Source of the DNA: Aradus depressus
Taxonomy: Eukaryota > Arthropoda > Insecta > Hemiptera > Aradidae
NCBI GenBank assembly: GCA_963662175.1
Contig: OY759223.1
Span: forward strand, 5,117,549-5,181,548
Direction of reading: 5' to 3'
DNA: 64,000 nt
In this document: positions 21,050 to 32,825 of the stretch, one piece after another
Position numbering within the stretch: position 1 is the stretch's first letter
How the letters are laid out: each line of letters begins with the position of its first letter
Made by a program: the position numbers and the translations under genes
Notes under the pieces: generated by a model
Database searches by the model: none
What the model saw: only the letters and a program-made list of their open reading frames with translations
What the model was told of the DNA's origin: nothing

Positions 21050-21960
21050 AGTAAGTTTTTAGGACTCCTGGGCACCACAGCTAGTATGCGCCTTTCAACG
21101 GCGGAAGCCACACCTAGTGAATACTTAGCATCGCTGGACGTCCTAGTCAGTGCGTACTTAAGAACGTTTGTGACCACAGCTAGTATGTGGCTTGCAACGC
21201 TGAGCACCACAGCTAGTACGTAGTTGGGAATGCTGGGCATCATAGCTAGTATGTGCCTTGCGACGGCGGACCCAACAGCTAGTACGTAGTTAGGAACGCT
21301 GGTCACCACAGCTAGTATGTGCCTCGCAACAGCGGACCCCACAGCTAGTACGAAGTTAGGAACGCTGGGCATTACAGTTAGTAAGTGCTTTGCAACAACG
21401 AACTTCACAGCTAGTACATAGTTAGGAACGCTGGGCACTACAGCTAGTAAATGCCTTGCAACAACGGACCCCACAGCTAGTACGATATTAGGAACCCTGG
21501 GCATCACAGCTAGTATGCTTTTGCAACGACGGACCCCACAGCTAGTACGTTTTTAGGAACGCTGGGCCCTACAGGTAGTAGGTGCCTTGCAACTGCGAAC
21601 CCCACAGATAGTATGTAGTTAGAACCACAGGGCATCACAGCTAGTATGAGTTTTGCAACGGCGGACCCCACAGCTAGTACCTACGAGTGAAATACGCTGG
21701 GCCACACTGCTAGCGCCTTGCAACAGCAGACCCCACAGCTAGTACGTAATTAGAAACGCTGGGCATTACAGCTAGTAAATGTCTTATAGGTGCCTTGCAA
21801 CAGCGAACCCCACAGCCAGTACATAGTTAGGAACGCTGGGGCTGAGCACTACAGCTAGTAAGTACCTTGCAACAGCGGACCCCACAGCTAGTACGATATT
21901 AGGAACGCTGGACATCACAGCTAGTAAATGTCTTGCAACAGTGAACCCCACAGCGAATAC
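21050..21960 (+). repeat. 33/66-bp minisatellite array 2
   Basis: Same unit types as array 1. Blocks around 21530-21960 match 17840-18290 unit by unit, including the odd 'GGGGCTGAGCACTACAGC' unit. The arrays therefore share an ancestor, and their difference lies mainly in the left half. Confidence 0.8.
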
Positions 21961-21964
21961 ATAA

Positions 21965-23090
21965 TTACTACTACTACGTGAAATTCATGACAATCCGATT
22001 CATGACAATACGATCAACCGTTAATGAGCTAGCTCTATATTTATACTTAGTCCCCCCCCCCCCCCTCAACCCCGCCACCTGTTCAAAACTTCGGGACGCC
22101 ACACTCCTTATTTTTCTATTTAGCCTTCAGGAATAATATATGCGAAATTTCGTGACAATACGACCAACCGTTAATGAGCTAACTCTATATGTATATTTAG
22201 CCCCCCCCACAACCCTCCTTCCTGTTCAAAATTTTGGGCCGTCACACACCTAATATTTCTATTTGACCTTTAGGAATACTACATGTGAAATTTCATGACA
22301 ATTCGACCATTAGTTAATGAGTTAGCACTATTTATATACGTAGGCCCCCCTTACAACCCCCCCTCTCGATCAAAACTTTGGAACGCCACACACCTTATTT
22401 TTCTATTTGGCCTTCAGGAATACTCCATGTGAAATTTCGTGACAATCCGACCAACCGTTGTGAGTTAGCTCTATATTTATACTTAGGCCCCCCACAACCC
22501 CCCCTCCCGTTCAAAACTTTGGGACGCCACACACATTTTTTTCCTATTTGGCTTTTAAAAATACTACATGTGAAATTTCATGACGATTCGCCCATTAGTT
22601 AATGAGTTAGCTCTATATTTATACTTAGGCCCCCCAACTACCCCCCCCTCCCTTAAAAAATTTTGAGCAGTCACACCGCCTATTTTTCTATTTGGTCTTC
22701 AGGAATACTCCATGTGAAATTTCGTGACAATCCGACCAACCGTTAAAGAGTTAGCTCTATATTTTTACTTAGGCCCCCCCACAACCCCCCCTCCCGTTCA
22801 AAACTTTGGGACGCCACACACCTTTTTTTCCTATTTGGCTTTTAAAAATACTACATGTGAAATTTCGTGACAATCCGACCAACCGTTAAAGAGTTTGCTC
22901 TATATTTATACTTAGGCCCCCCCACAACCCCCCCTCCCGTTCAAAATTTTGGTACGCCACACACCTCATATTTCTATTTGGTCTTTAAGAATACTACATG
23001 TGAAATTTCGTGACAATCCGACCAACCGTAATGCGGTAGCACTATTTTTATACTTAGGCCCCCCTTACAACCCCCCCTCCCGATCAAAAT
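21965..23090 (+). repeat. About 144-bp tandem array 2
   Basis: About eight diverged units of the same repeat as 18297-19700. It includes a C-run at about 22051-22065. Confidence 0.75.
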
Positions 23091-23714
23091 TTTGGGACGC
23101 CACATAGCCTATTATTCAATCGGGCTCAAAAGAATGCTACATGGGAAGTTTCATAAAAATCCGTCCGGCGGTTTGGAAGTGATGCTGGAACAAACATACA
23201 AACAAACAAACAAACCCCGTTTCAGCTTTATTAATATAGATTTTTTATTCCTAACAGCTGTTCTTATACATATAATAATAATTTATTTTCTAATATATTG
23301 ATAATCTTAATTTCTACATCCCAATTTATCAAGTAATTCTCATTTTTTAATTTGAATATCAGCAAACAAATTTGAACACTTAATTTTAGAAAATATTCTC
23401 TTTGAGAGTATCCATCGGTTTACAAACAATGGAATACCCGAAAAAGCTTCTAAAACCTTTTAAGTGAAGAGCAGCGCCCCCCCGCTAAAGCTAACAAACT
23501 GGTCCAACATAACCCCCCTTTTCTCTTCTGAAATATAATGTTTTTAAAGACAAGAAAACGAAAAAAAAAGAAAAAAAAAGAAAAGCATGCAAATAAGGGA
23601 GGGGATATATCGAACCATTGAAGGTGGGGGGTAATTTATGATTCGTGGAATAATACAGCAAGTACGATAGGAATCAGGTTGGGTCTCTGTTGGCGGCTTT
23701 TCACTTGAACAGCT

Positions 23715-24235
23715 TTATGAGGTATAGGGGAAGTTATGTACTCGGTCAAAAATTCGATGGTGAATATACACCGGAATTTCGTTTTCCGACTCATTCCAAA
23801 AATGGTAAAGAATGAATGTATCAACACGAAATCTTACATATCCAAAACCCTCTAAAAATGACCTATTGATTTCAGCCAAATCGGCCGCCAATGTGTTATC
23901 GGCATAAAATTTTTTATCTAAATTCAAAACTGTTGGTTGTTTCCGGCATTTCTTCCAGAGGTGTCTTCTTATTTTTTGGACAATATTTCGGGACACTTAC
24001 ACGTCCCTTTTCCTGGAGTAAATGTATCGAGACAAACTTCAATATGAGGATTCAGAAGGTATTATCTAAGTCAAATCTTGTTTTAACCCAATTGGTCGAT
24101 TGGCTTTGAAGAAATTTATGGAATCAGAAGGTCGAAAAACATGAAACAATGAAAACTCAATATCGAATTTCTGATCGATTCCATAACTTCACCAATACTT
24201 CGTATAACTGCAAAGTAAAACTTATTTAGAAAAAG
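23715..24235 (+). repeat. DR1 with embedded CCAGAGGTG fragment
   Basis: The 'GTATAGGGGAAGTTATGTA' edge and signature units are broken at about 23938-24020 by 'CCGGCATTTCTTCCAGAGGTG..ACACGTCCC', a half copy of the end of the 6505-7259 element. Confidence 0.55.
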
Positions 24236-24950
24236 TAAGTTTTAAAACTAGTATGTACGTTTTTAGGGTGAATGTGTATGATGCAAGCCGACAGTGGCTC
24301 AAAGAATGGGATTAACTCTGACGTCAATACACAGAGACATTCATCTAGACCCTGAAACAGTTTTAAACAAGCTTGCACAATCAAAAGCTAGAAAACTTGA
24401 ATTAATTTTGTAATGACCCTAAAACAATTAACTATGAATATATGTATAGTTTCTTATCCCCACGAAATAAAATCCTGAGCACTCCTCTGAATATATGTTG
24501 AAATCTAGGCTCAATCTGTTGCTTGTTTCCGACAGAGACCAGGTCACGTGATGTTTAATTGATCACATTTTAATATTGAGTACCATATAAAATATAATGG
24601 TTATAAATTCTTTAAAATGTATTTATTTTGTCTTTCATTTATAAAGATGCAACTGTTGCTAGGATGCAACAACCAGCATCTATGATGGTATTGATATGTT
24701 GGCGTGAATGGCATGTGAGAGGAAGGCCACCCAGTGGTAGGACCTCGGGACGAAAATTTATCTTAATTATTAGGGCAAGAACAGAAAAAAATAAAATAAA
24801 TAAATAAACAAACAAAAAAAAAAAAAAGGAATTGAAAGACAATTTTGATGGATGGATAGAGAGATGATAGAAGTAAAGGGAAATAATGTAAAAAATAAAT
24901 AAAATAAAAATATTAAGAACGAATAGGAATTAAGGTGGCAGTAAGTCGCG
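24236..24950. other. No gene; probable LINE 3' region at right
   Basis: 24236-24640 holds nothing recognisable. 24780-24950 is T/A-rich and is probably the 3' UTR of the minus-strand LINE fragment that follows. Confidence 0.4.
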
Positions 24951-24953
24951 GTT

Positions 24954-25556
24954 TCATCTTCTCTTCAACCTTCGTGGGGGGTTTTGTGGTAAGTGTTGTG
25001 AAGATAAAGTTCGTATTTCTGGGTTTGTATGTGTGTAAAGTTTTCTAAAAAACCGTATGTAAGTAGTTTGTATTGTGTCGGGTACTGTGTGTATCATAAG
25101 ATCGTTGTGAAGTGTTCTGTTGTTTATGTATGGGGCGCACTTTGTTATCAGTCTAAGGGTTTTTGACTGAAACACCTGAATTCGTTTGATGTTTTTATGT
25201 TTTTGCTGAACCCCGTATATCTGTGATCCGTATGTCCATAATGGTCTAAGTAAGTAAGTGTAACAGTTCCGTTTTTGTGTCATGTCTAATTTTGATTGTC
25301 TATTTAGAAATCCGTAGAGTATTTTGAGTCGACGGTTCAGCGTGTTTCGTGTGAGACGTGTGTGAGGGTTCCATGACAGTCTTCGATCCAATGTCAGTCC
25401 TAGGTATCGTACAGTATTAGTTTGAGGGAGGGGCTTGTCGTAGATGAAAACGGGGGGGCATGTTTCTCGTCGATGTGTAAATATGATGTGCTGTGATTTT
25501 TCTGTATTAAGTTTTATTTTCCATGTGTTGCACCAGTTTTCAATTTGAGTGAGAAT
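24954..25556 (-). CDS. Jockey-clade LINE reverse transcriptase C-terminus
   Basis: An uninterrupted minus-strand frame opens ..LTQIENWCNTWKIKLNTEKS (the thumb-side 'W----K-N--KS' block). It runs through RYLGLTLDRRLSWNPHTRLT, then LLRPLWTYGSQIYG and TLRLITKCAPYINNRTLHND. It ends LPQNPPRRLKRR and stop. This order matches the end of Jockey-type RTs ('YLG--LD-RL-W--H', 'LRP-WTYG-QL-G', 'P-YV-N-TLH-DL', 'PPRRLKR'). RT motifs A-C are missing because the copy is 5' truncated at about 25556, where stops appear. About 200 codons without a stop suggests a fairly young copy. The first Met is at 25391 but is not a real start. Confidence 0.85.
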   Translation of the reverse strand: MLTQIENWCNTWKIKLNTEKSQHIIFTHRRETCPPVFIYDKPLPQTNTVRYLGLTLDRRLSWNPHTRLTRNTLNRRLKILYGFLNRQSKLDMTQKRNCYTYLLRPLWTYGSQIYGVQQKHKNIKRIQVFQSKTLRLITKCAPYINNRTLHNDLMIHTVPDTIQTTYIRFFRKLYTHTNPEIRTLSSQHLPQNPPRRLKRR

Positions 25557-25559
25557 TTA

Positions 25560-26900
25560 TTAGAAATTATATTCCTTTTTAGTGATAACAATATTTTTAT
25601 ATTTTACTACACACCAAGATGAACTCTTTAAATCAACCATATACAGGAAATATGTGCTTCATGTTATCGTTAAACTTGGAAATGACATAACCACACATTT
25701 TTTTGTAATTTTAGTTTTTTTCTATTTGCCTCACTGTTTATTATGATAAAAGACTGAGAACATACTTATAAAACAAAATTTACTAAATAAAAGATAAGAG
25801 GGGGGGGGGAGGGGATAAAAGGAAATGTGATAAGTTAATATATTGAATATACTAAAAAAAAAACTAGCTAGATTTATATCTGTATTTTCATATTTCCTAA
25901 GAAATAGGTATAAATATAGGATAAATAAATTTTATAGTAAATAAGTAATAGTAAATAGAAAATAATTTCTTTATGTAATATCGATTATAAAGTTTGTTAA
26001 TAACGTATCGATATATGGTTAACAGGTTTTTTTTTTCAGATTTGTTAATGTTGAGGAATCCTATTTTGGGTAAATTCATCATTTTATTTAGAATGATTCA
26101 TAGAAATAACAATATCCTGAGTTAATTATGCGATTTTTCTTATAGGTCTGCAAACATGAACCAAACAGAAAAATTTTCTATCCACTGTTTGAATGTAAAA
26201 CTTATATTTGCTAAAATATCTTGGAAAGAAACCGGATTTTACTGAAATTGACTAAATAATGTTAATAGGACCATATATATCCAGGTATTTTTAGACCAGA
26301 TTCTTGACAAATTGATAAGATAACAAATATTTGCTGTAAGTAGATCTAACCTCACTTCTAGTGTTATCATAAAGTTGATGTACTTTATTTGAATATACAA
26401 ATCTCAAGATGCGATACTTTATTTGAAACTCGTTTGTTCTTGTTTTTACATTACATTTGCAGTGACCATATTGTTTCTGCCAGATTGGCAAAATATTAAA
26501 GATGTAAGAAAAAACGAAAATGAAACATTGATTGAAGGCCATTTGTGCTTTGCAATTTGTATTCTACTTTTCAGTTTGTTCGTTAATACAGTCTTAGCTT
26601 AACCTAATATTAGGTATTGAGTTTTACCTCCATAATGAATTCATTTTGAATTTAAGACTGAATTGGTGGAATAATTTCAGCTTTTAATTGTACGTATTAA
26701 TAACGTCATTGATACGTTCTTGAATTAATTACAATTCAATCACATTTTTTATTAATGAAGTACCATTGCCAGCCTTACACATAATGTCTAGTATTACTCT
26801 ATTGATTTTTTAGACTTTTTTCAAATAGCTTTGAAAGGTTAGTGACTTATCTTCAAATGTGTTACAGTCTTGCGAAAAACTAGTGAAGTGTTAAAGTCGA
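25560..26900. other. No recognisable gene
   Basis: AT-rich sequence including a G9 run at 25801. The short frames have no motif I recognise. Confidence 0.5.
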
Positions 26901-26904
26901 AACC

Positions 26905-27055
26905 AGGCCGAAGCCCTTAGTTTATTTTATCTAGGTAGTAGACCCCTACCCAGGTAATAAAAATTTAGGCTCATGTCCACTAGAGTGACGAAAGAGCGCT
27001 CTGGTAGTAGGCGATATGAGCCCGGGCATGACTCATAATAACTAACTAATATTAT
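26905..27055 (+). mobile_element. SINE1 copy, internally deleted
   Basis: Joins 'CCGAAGCCCTTAGTTTATTT' directly to the 'ACCCCTACCCAGGTAATAAA' body, then 'GAGCGCTCTGGTAGTAGGCG' and the 3' end. Confidence 0.7.
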
Positions 27056-27140
27056 ATATTTATACTTTTTACTCTATTTTAACTTACATAAAGAGAACCT
27101 ACCTGTTTTATTTTAGTTTGTTTCTCTCAAGTATGTTTTA

Positions 27141-27345
27141 GAGGGCGCCGGTAGCTCAGTGGTATGCGTGCTTGCCTTCTGCGCCCAAGATCGTGGGTTG
27201 AAAACCCGGCCGAGGCCTTTAGTTTATTGTATCTGGGAGGTAAAATAAACTTAAGCACGCCATCCTTCGGATGGGACGTTGAGCGATGGTCCCGAGCCTG
27301 TACGATGTTAGGTACTTGTTAAAGACCCTGCCCCCAATAATAATT
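27141..27345 (+). mobile_element. SINE1 copy, 3'-truncated
   Basis: A clean head (GGCGCCGGTAGCTCAGTGGT) with a B box that has lost a base (GGGTTGAAAACCCGG). The body runs to 'TTAAAGACCCTGCCCCC'. Confidence 0.8.
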
Positions 27346-27418
27346 ATTGAACCATTTTAGATCTAAGTAAACTAGTACAATAGATAGAAATCATCTACAA
27401 TGGACTTAATAATTCTTT

Positions 27419-27715
27419 GGGCGCTGGTAGATCAGAGATAGCGAGCTTGTCTGAGCTCAAGATCGCGGATTCGTAATCCGGCCGAGCCCCATAGGTTTTT
27501 ATATCTGGGAGGTGAAGGAATATTGAGCATGCTGTCCTTCGATTGTCCCGAGCCTGTGCAATGTCAGCTACTCGTTAAAGACTCCTACCCTAGGTGAATA
27601 AAAATTTAGCAGTCCCCGAGTATAGTCGTTCTCGTGTTCATCAGAGTGACGAAGGAGCGCTCTGGTAGTAGATTATGACCTCATCATTAAAGCCTGGGCA
27701 TGAGTGACAATAACT
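27419..27715 (+). mobile_element. SINE1 copy carrying a LINE insertion at its 3' end
   Basis: Nearly full length, with a B box GGATTCGTAATCC. The 3' end TGACAATAACT (27705-27715) is repeated at 28421-28431 on the far side of the LINE fragment, as its target-site duplication. Confidence 0.8.
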
Positions 27716-28420
27716 TTATTTTTTTTATTTGGTTTCAAAAGAGGGTGCGCCTTGCATTGCAGCAACATCACCCATTCAACGTTCAGTCAAAGCTCGGGGA
27801 TCAAGGGGTTACTAAGGGACTAGGATTGGCCATCGGCGGAACTATTGCGCCGATCGTCCCCAGCCCATCTTACATTGCCTGTTTCTGCTCCCGGCAGGAG
27901 CCGACGATATGGCAGAACATCGGGTAGTCTGTTTCCGTCACCATCTGCCGTAGATCCAGTCCCAAATACGATCTTGTCCCATGAATCATTTCCACCCTAG
28001 CTTGGTCGTACAGCGGACATTCGAGGACCACATGTTCTGCAGTCTCGATACCGCCGCACGAACAGTTCGGGGTGTTCTTCTTGTGAAATAAGAACAGCTT
28101 GGAGTTGAAATCACCATGACCTGATAATATTTGAGACGTCCAGTGATGAAGCTGTACCCATGTTGATTCAAGGCGTACCCGGACGTCCGGGAAGTATGCG
28201 TACGTCGTTCGGCCATCCAAGCATCGTGACCAACGTTGTTGCCATTTTTCCACAATCCAATTCTGGACTATGTCCTTGCAGCGCACTGGTCTGGACTGTC
28301 CGCGCATCTCTTCCTCTAGGGCTAGGCGTAAGGGCTCATCAATATCTGCTCCTAAGGGCATGTTGCGTCTACAGAAATACGAAGCGACAGCCCCATCCAA
28401 GATCAAGTCAATGGGGCTGA
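27716..28420 (-). mobile_element. 5'-truncated LINE insertion with 11-bp TSD
   Basis: An A-rich tail on the minus strand (27716-27727), a 3' UTR and the ORF2 C-terminus, flanked by TGACAATAACT on both sides. The paralogous segment near 31510-31530 has one uninterrupted copy of this target. Confidence 0.85.
27870..28420 (-). CDS. LINE ORF2 C-terminal zinc-finger region
   Basis: A minus-strand frame open up to the truncation. It includes a 'WQQRWSRCLDGRTTYAYFPD' block, then ILSGHGDFNSKL and a Cys/His cluster CSCGGIETAEHVVLECP, ending ..SCREQKQAM and stop. 'W---W----KGR-T--FFP', 'LSGHG-F--YL' and 'C-CG--ET-EH---ECP' are the usual features after the RT/RNase H of R1/I-group LINEs, where the cluster is thought to bind nucleic acid. 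The catalytic domains are absent. The related decayed copy is at 37548-37800. Confidence 0.8.
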
Positions 28421-28431
28421 TGACAATAACT

Positions 28432-28960
28432 ATCTCAACTAAAAGTTAGTATACACTGTGATAAGTTATGTTCAATTAAAATCTGTTATTATTGAAATTA
28501 AGTAGCAGCCTCTTGCTGTTATAATAAAATAACAGATATCGAAATAGCAAGTGATCACTAATAACTAGCCAGTTCTACTTTCTCTCTGCTTATCCCTAAG
28601 TCTCTCTAGGCTAGTTGTCTAATTAACCCGTTGAGACAAAATTGTAGGATGGAGGGACCCCAGTATTTGGAGAGAGGGGACGGCTTTTCATAATATTTAA
28701 ATAACCAGATTCCCCCACTCCTACTTAATCAAATATTTATTTCAATTAATGAAGAAAAGGTATTTCGGAAGACTATGGAACGACTAATTGGGAAACCATA
28801 TTTAGTATTATTGGTATTGGATCGTGTTACATTATTTCAGTTGACGCCATCTTTTCCGACCTGATTCCAAAATGAGAAAAATATATCTGTGGGCCTTCTT
28901 TCTAAATGTGTATGACTGTGAACTCGATATTTCCCGATAAATTTAATGTATCGATACGGA
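28432..28960 (+). repeat. Segmental duplication, copy 1 (right part)
   Basis: From about 28508 onward ('CTTGCTGTTATAATAAAATA') this matches 31540-31960 almost base for base, with small indels. 28432-28507 is extra sequence relative to that copy. Together with 27540-27715 it forms one duplicated block. Confidence 0.8.
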
Positions 28961-29195
28961 GTTTTATATGTATATTCAGAACCCTCAAAGAACGATACCT
29001 GTTGATTTTCAGCGAAATCAGCCGAAGGGGAGTGGGGGATCAATGTCAACTCAAAAATCCCAATAACTGCAAATGTAATGAATGTATCGACACGTAATTT
29101 CATATTTGAATTCAAAACCTCATAAAGATGGCACCTATGAATTTTCCGCGAATCAGTTGAAGGGATTGGGGGGACCAGAGATAAGGGACTGACGT
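28850..29195 (+). repeat. DR1 dispersed repeat
   Basis: Signature units near 28945, 29058 and 29078, and 'AGCCGAAGGGGAGTGGGGG'. The left end overlaps the segmental duplication. Confidence 0.55.
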
Positions 29196-29205
29196 CACAA
29201 TACCC

Positions 29206-29403
29206 ATCGCCGTCCTTCGGATGAGACGTTAAGCGATGGTCCCGAATTTGTACGATGTCAGGTACTCTTTAAAGACCTCTAACCTAAATGAATGCACCTG
29301 GGTTGGCAACATTCAGGACTCCTATAGTAGAGTCGGTCTCATGTCCACCAGAGTCCACCATAGTAGTACTCAAAGCCCGGGCTTGACTCACAATAACTAA
29401 CTT
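29206..29403 (+). mobile_element. SINE1 copy, 5'-truncated
   Basis: Starts at 'CGCCGTCCTTCGGATGAGAC' and runs to 'GACTCACAATAACTAAC'. The 'GAGCGCTCTGG' block is deleted. Confidence 0.75.
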
Positions 29404-29475
29404 ACGTGAAAAATAATATAACTATATCTAATTGATGAAATATCTTGATGCATTGATTTTTATGTCAAAACCTTT

Positions 29476-29752
29476 ACAGTTATTGTGACTCATGCCCGGG
29501 CTTTAACTACAAGGTCATATCGCCTACTAGCAGAGCGCTTTTTCGTCAGTCTGGTGGAGATGAGCCCGACTCTACTATGAGAGTCCTAAATTTTTCCTAC
29601 TCTAAATTTGTATTTACCTAGGGTAGGGGTCTTTAACGAGTACCTGACATCGTCCAGGCTCGGGACCATCGCTTAACGTCCCATCCAAGGGACGGCGTGC
29701 TTAAGTTTTTTTTTTTTTTTTTTTTCCCACCTCCCAGATAAACTAAACTATT
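29476..29752 (-). mobile_element. SINE1 copy, head lost
   Basis: A minus-strand body from 'TTATTGTGACTCATGCCCGG' to 'CACCTCCCAGATAAACTAAA', with a T21 run at about 29706-29726. The tRNA-like head is missing. Confidence 0.75.
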
Positions 29753-29759
29753 ATATACT

Positions 29760-30510
29760 ATATCTATGATCACAGGGAATAAGTTGTCAAGTCGTAAAAT
29801 GTCCAAAATGAGTGTGTTCTGTGATCATTTTCCAAGCCATCTGCGCACTGTGAAGAAGTTGAGAACTCAGGACTTTTTCGGAATTATAAAGATGTGGGTT
29901 TCTTGGTATCTCGTAAAATTGTGTATGTTCTCGGTTAAATCAATTTAATCTACTTCTTTCAGGAATCATTCACAAGATAACTACATTTAACCATTTATTC
30001 ACTATAGCAGACTATTCCAAGCGAAGAGGGTGTTTCCGGTTAAATCAACTTCAGAGAGGAATCATTCACGAGCATTAAAAAAAAATATGGTTAATAGTTA
30101 GCTAAGTGATGGGGAATGATTAGGTAACTAAGGGAAAATCCAAGAAAGGATTAACAATATTCATTTTCATTCACTCCTATAGATTTAGAAGGTGTATGAT
30201 TAATAATGATGCAAACATAATTTATTTATTCCAAAAATTGGATTTACAAGATTAAGGAAAAATTCAAAAAGTCCTGCCCTGAAAAATTACGAATTTAGAC
30301 TTACCAGTTTATTCCTTGTGACCACAGACATGTTATACGAAATTACGAACAATTAAGATAATAGGTAGAAAAATATTATTATTAACTAACTTCCCCTATA
30401 CTATATAGAGTTTGGTAAGTAAAAATGAAGGAAGCATGTAAAGTTTGGATTTTAGCCCTCCCCCCTTGCTAACTTTTAATCCTCTGGACTGGGATTGAGA
30501 TGATGGAGAG
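29760..30510. other. No recognisable gene
   Basis: Contains a small direct repeat 'GTTAAATCAA..AGGAATCATTCAC' (about 29934 and 30041) and a DR1-like 'ACTTCCCCTATACTATATAG' at about 30391. Confidence 0.4.
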
Positions 30511-30512
30511 AT

Positions 30513-30541
30513 GGGGGGGGGGGGGGGGGGGGGGGGGGGGG
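30513..30541. repeat. Poly(G) tract, about 29 nt
   Basis: Homopolymer; the flanks are ATG-rich on the left and GTAATCC on the right. Confidence 0.9.
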
Positions 30542-30769
30542 TAATCCTGTGTAACTCAAATAGAGGCAGTGTAAGATAAATACAGCTAATGGTTGGAATC
30601 AGAGAGCTTGCCCGGCTCTGGCGAGCATCACCCGGCCCCTCTTACATCTAATCCAATTCGGCCAATGGTTCCAAGCAAATCCCGGAAAATTCTCGAACAA
30701 ACCATAATACTCTTAATGTGAAGCTGATGATTTACAGCAATTGCAGCAAAATAAAAAGTCGGTGTATCA

Positions 30770-31140
30770 CAATGAATTAACTTTTCGCTCCCCCTCCAAA
30801 ACCAGTCGACCGTTTGTGCTAACATTCAATAGTTGAATTACATAGGAGCTTCTAAATCCTCATACTAACTTTCTTGTCGAAAAATTCATTACATCGGAGG
30901 TTATTATAATTTTTTTATTGAGCCCCCTCCCCTGAACCTTCTAAAATTTTACAGGTTATCTCCTCATTGGGTTTTGACTTCAAATATAAAATTTGATGTC
31001 GAGTTTATTACATCAGTAGATATTGCGGTAAAAATTGAAATTCCTTTGAAAACAGCATTGAATTTTTGACCGATTACATAACTTCCCCTATACCTCATAG
31101 AATAAAATAAATATAAATTTTCAAAAATAACTTCCCAGAT
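30770..31140 (-). repeat. DR1 dispersed repeat (reverse)
   Basis: Starts at 'ATTAACTTTTCGCTCCCCCT' and ends at 'CATAACTTCCCCTATACCTC', with reverse signature units near 30870-30905 and 30990-31030. Confidence 0.6.
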
Positions 31141-31335
31141 AAAACATTCAAAAGGACATAATTGTAAAAAACTTTTTTTTTTTATTAATATTGACAATTC
31201 GTCAACTATACATAAAGCAGTTATGTCTATTTGTTTATAATCATAAGTAAATCTTTTTAGCTATGATTTGATATTGAAGATTATATTGAGGTTTAATGGC
31301 TTAGTGACAACTATAGTGAAAAAACCTTTAGCCCG

Positions 31336-31961
31336 CCGTCCTTCGGATGAGACGTTAAGCGATGATCCTGAGCCTGTACTATGTCAGCTACTCGTTAAAG
31401 ACTCCTACTCTAGGTGAATAAAAATTTAGGAGTCCCCGAGTTCTCGTGTTCATCAGAGTGACGAAGTAGCGCTCTGGTAGTAGGTGTTATGATCTCATCA
31501 TTAAAGCCTGTGCTTGATGACAATGACTATCTGTTTGCTGTTGCTGTTATAATAAAATAACAGATATCGAAATAGCAAGTGGTCACTAATAACTAGCCAG
31601 TTCTACTTTCTCTCTGCTTATCCCTAAGTCTCTCTAGGATAGTTGTCTAATTAACCCGTTAAGACAAAATTGTAGGATTGAGGGACCCCCAGTATTTGGA
31701 GAGAGGGGACGGCTTTTCATAATATTTAAATAACCAGATTCCCCCACTCCTACTTAATCAAATATTTATTTCAATTAATGAAGAAAAGGTATTTCGAATG
31801 ACTGAACCATATTTAGTATTATTGGTATTGAATCGTGTTACATTATTTCAGTTGGCGCCATGTTTTTCGACCTCCAGGTTCCAAAATGAGAAAAATATAT
31901 GTGTGTGTCTTTTTTCTATGTGTAACTCGATATTTCCCGATAAAGTTAATGTACCGACACA
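31336..31961 (+). repeat. Segmental duplication, copy 2 (SINE1 plus flank, empty LINE site)
   Basis: Matches 27540-27715 followed by 28421-28960 without the LINE. The target reads TGATGACAATGACTATCT in one piece at about 31517. The SINE1 part is 31336-31530. Confidence 0.85.
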
Positions 31962-31962
31962 C

Positions 31963-32030
31963 AGAGCGCTTTGGTAGTAGGCGATATGACCTCGTAGTTA
32001 AAGCCCCGGATATGAGTCACAATATCTAAC
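31963..32030 (+). mobile_element. SINE1 3' fragment
   Basis: 'AGAGCGCTTTGGTAGTAGGC' to 'GAGTCACAATATCTAAC'. Confidence 0.65.
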
Positions 32031-32249
32031 TATAATGAAGTTATTCAATGTGAAGAGGACTGTGAAAACTCAGGAATACGAGTATATAAAGCCGCAGCTG
32101 AACTTAACTTGTTTCTACAAATACATCCTCTGTTAATATGTATAAATTGAGAATAGTAATGGCCATAAATTTTAATACATTTATTTATTGTTTACCAAAC
32201 AATAATACTTCTGTTTATTTGTATGAATTATTTACGTTTGTCAGTAGGT

Positions 32250-32490
32250 TATTTCAATTATTCATTTTTGATCTGGAGTGGCCAGAGACAAGTTCTATTT
32301 TGGAACATTAATTTTCGAACTTACCAAAGTTTATTGTAACTTACAACAACAAAACTTGTTGACTGATATTGTTTGTTTTTAAGTTATTTTAATGTTGTTA
32401 TTTACCAATTCATGATCATTACCCCTTGTTAAATCTTCCAGATAGTTACAACTTAGTTAACATTTGATCAATGAGAAGTTGTCACTCAGG
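32250..32490 (+). repeat. Dispersed repeat DR2, copy 2
   Basis: Counterpart of 2185-2450, in the same orientation with small indels. Confidence 0.5.
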
Positions 32491-32654
32491 AACTTTTTAA
32501 ATCTCAATGTGGATACATTCCTTACATCGGCAGTTATTACAGTTTTAGAATTGAATCTTTCCCGCACTTTAGTAGCTCTTGCCCTTTTCCAGTTTTGGAT
32601 TAACGTATAAAATTCCTTAAGCTCTTCTATAGATCGAGGATCTATACGTGTTGC

Positions 32655-32699
32655 CAGGGGCGTAGCCAGGATTTTGAGCAGGGGGGGGGGGGGGGGGGG
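32655..32699 (+). repeat. CAGGGGCGTAGCCAGGATTTT fragment with poly(G)
   Basis: A phrase common at the ends of short DNA transposons in many animals, followed by G19. A direct (not inverted) similar phrase lies at 33248-33262, so I cannot define an element. Confidence 0.35.
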
Positions 32700-32825
32700 T
32701 ATAGACTCCAGTGGGCAGAGTCCGCAATTTCCGTGGTTAGCGCTGCAGACTTTTTGTTGTTAATTTGGGAGACTCGGACCGCTAGAAGCTTCCCCTGAGG
32801 TGGTAACCACTGACTGTAATACTTA

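Larger units (their letters stand above)
20896..23241 (+). mobile_element. CTAGCAG element, expanded form 2
   Basis: Starts GCAGTTATACCCGGCGTTGC and ends ..TTTATTAATATAGAT. It has the same architecture as the element at 16918, with 33/66-bp array then 144-bp array, but with different unit counts. Confidence 0.7.

Noticed and set aside
16918..23241. Repeat arrays considered as CRISPR
   Set aside because: Units are contiguous and diverged with no unique spacers, and the genome is eukaryotic.
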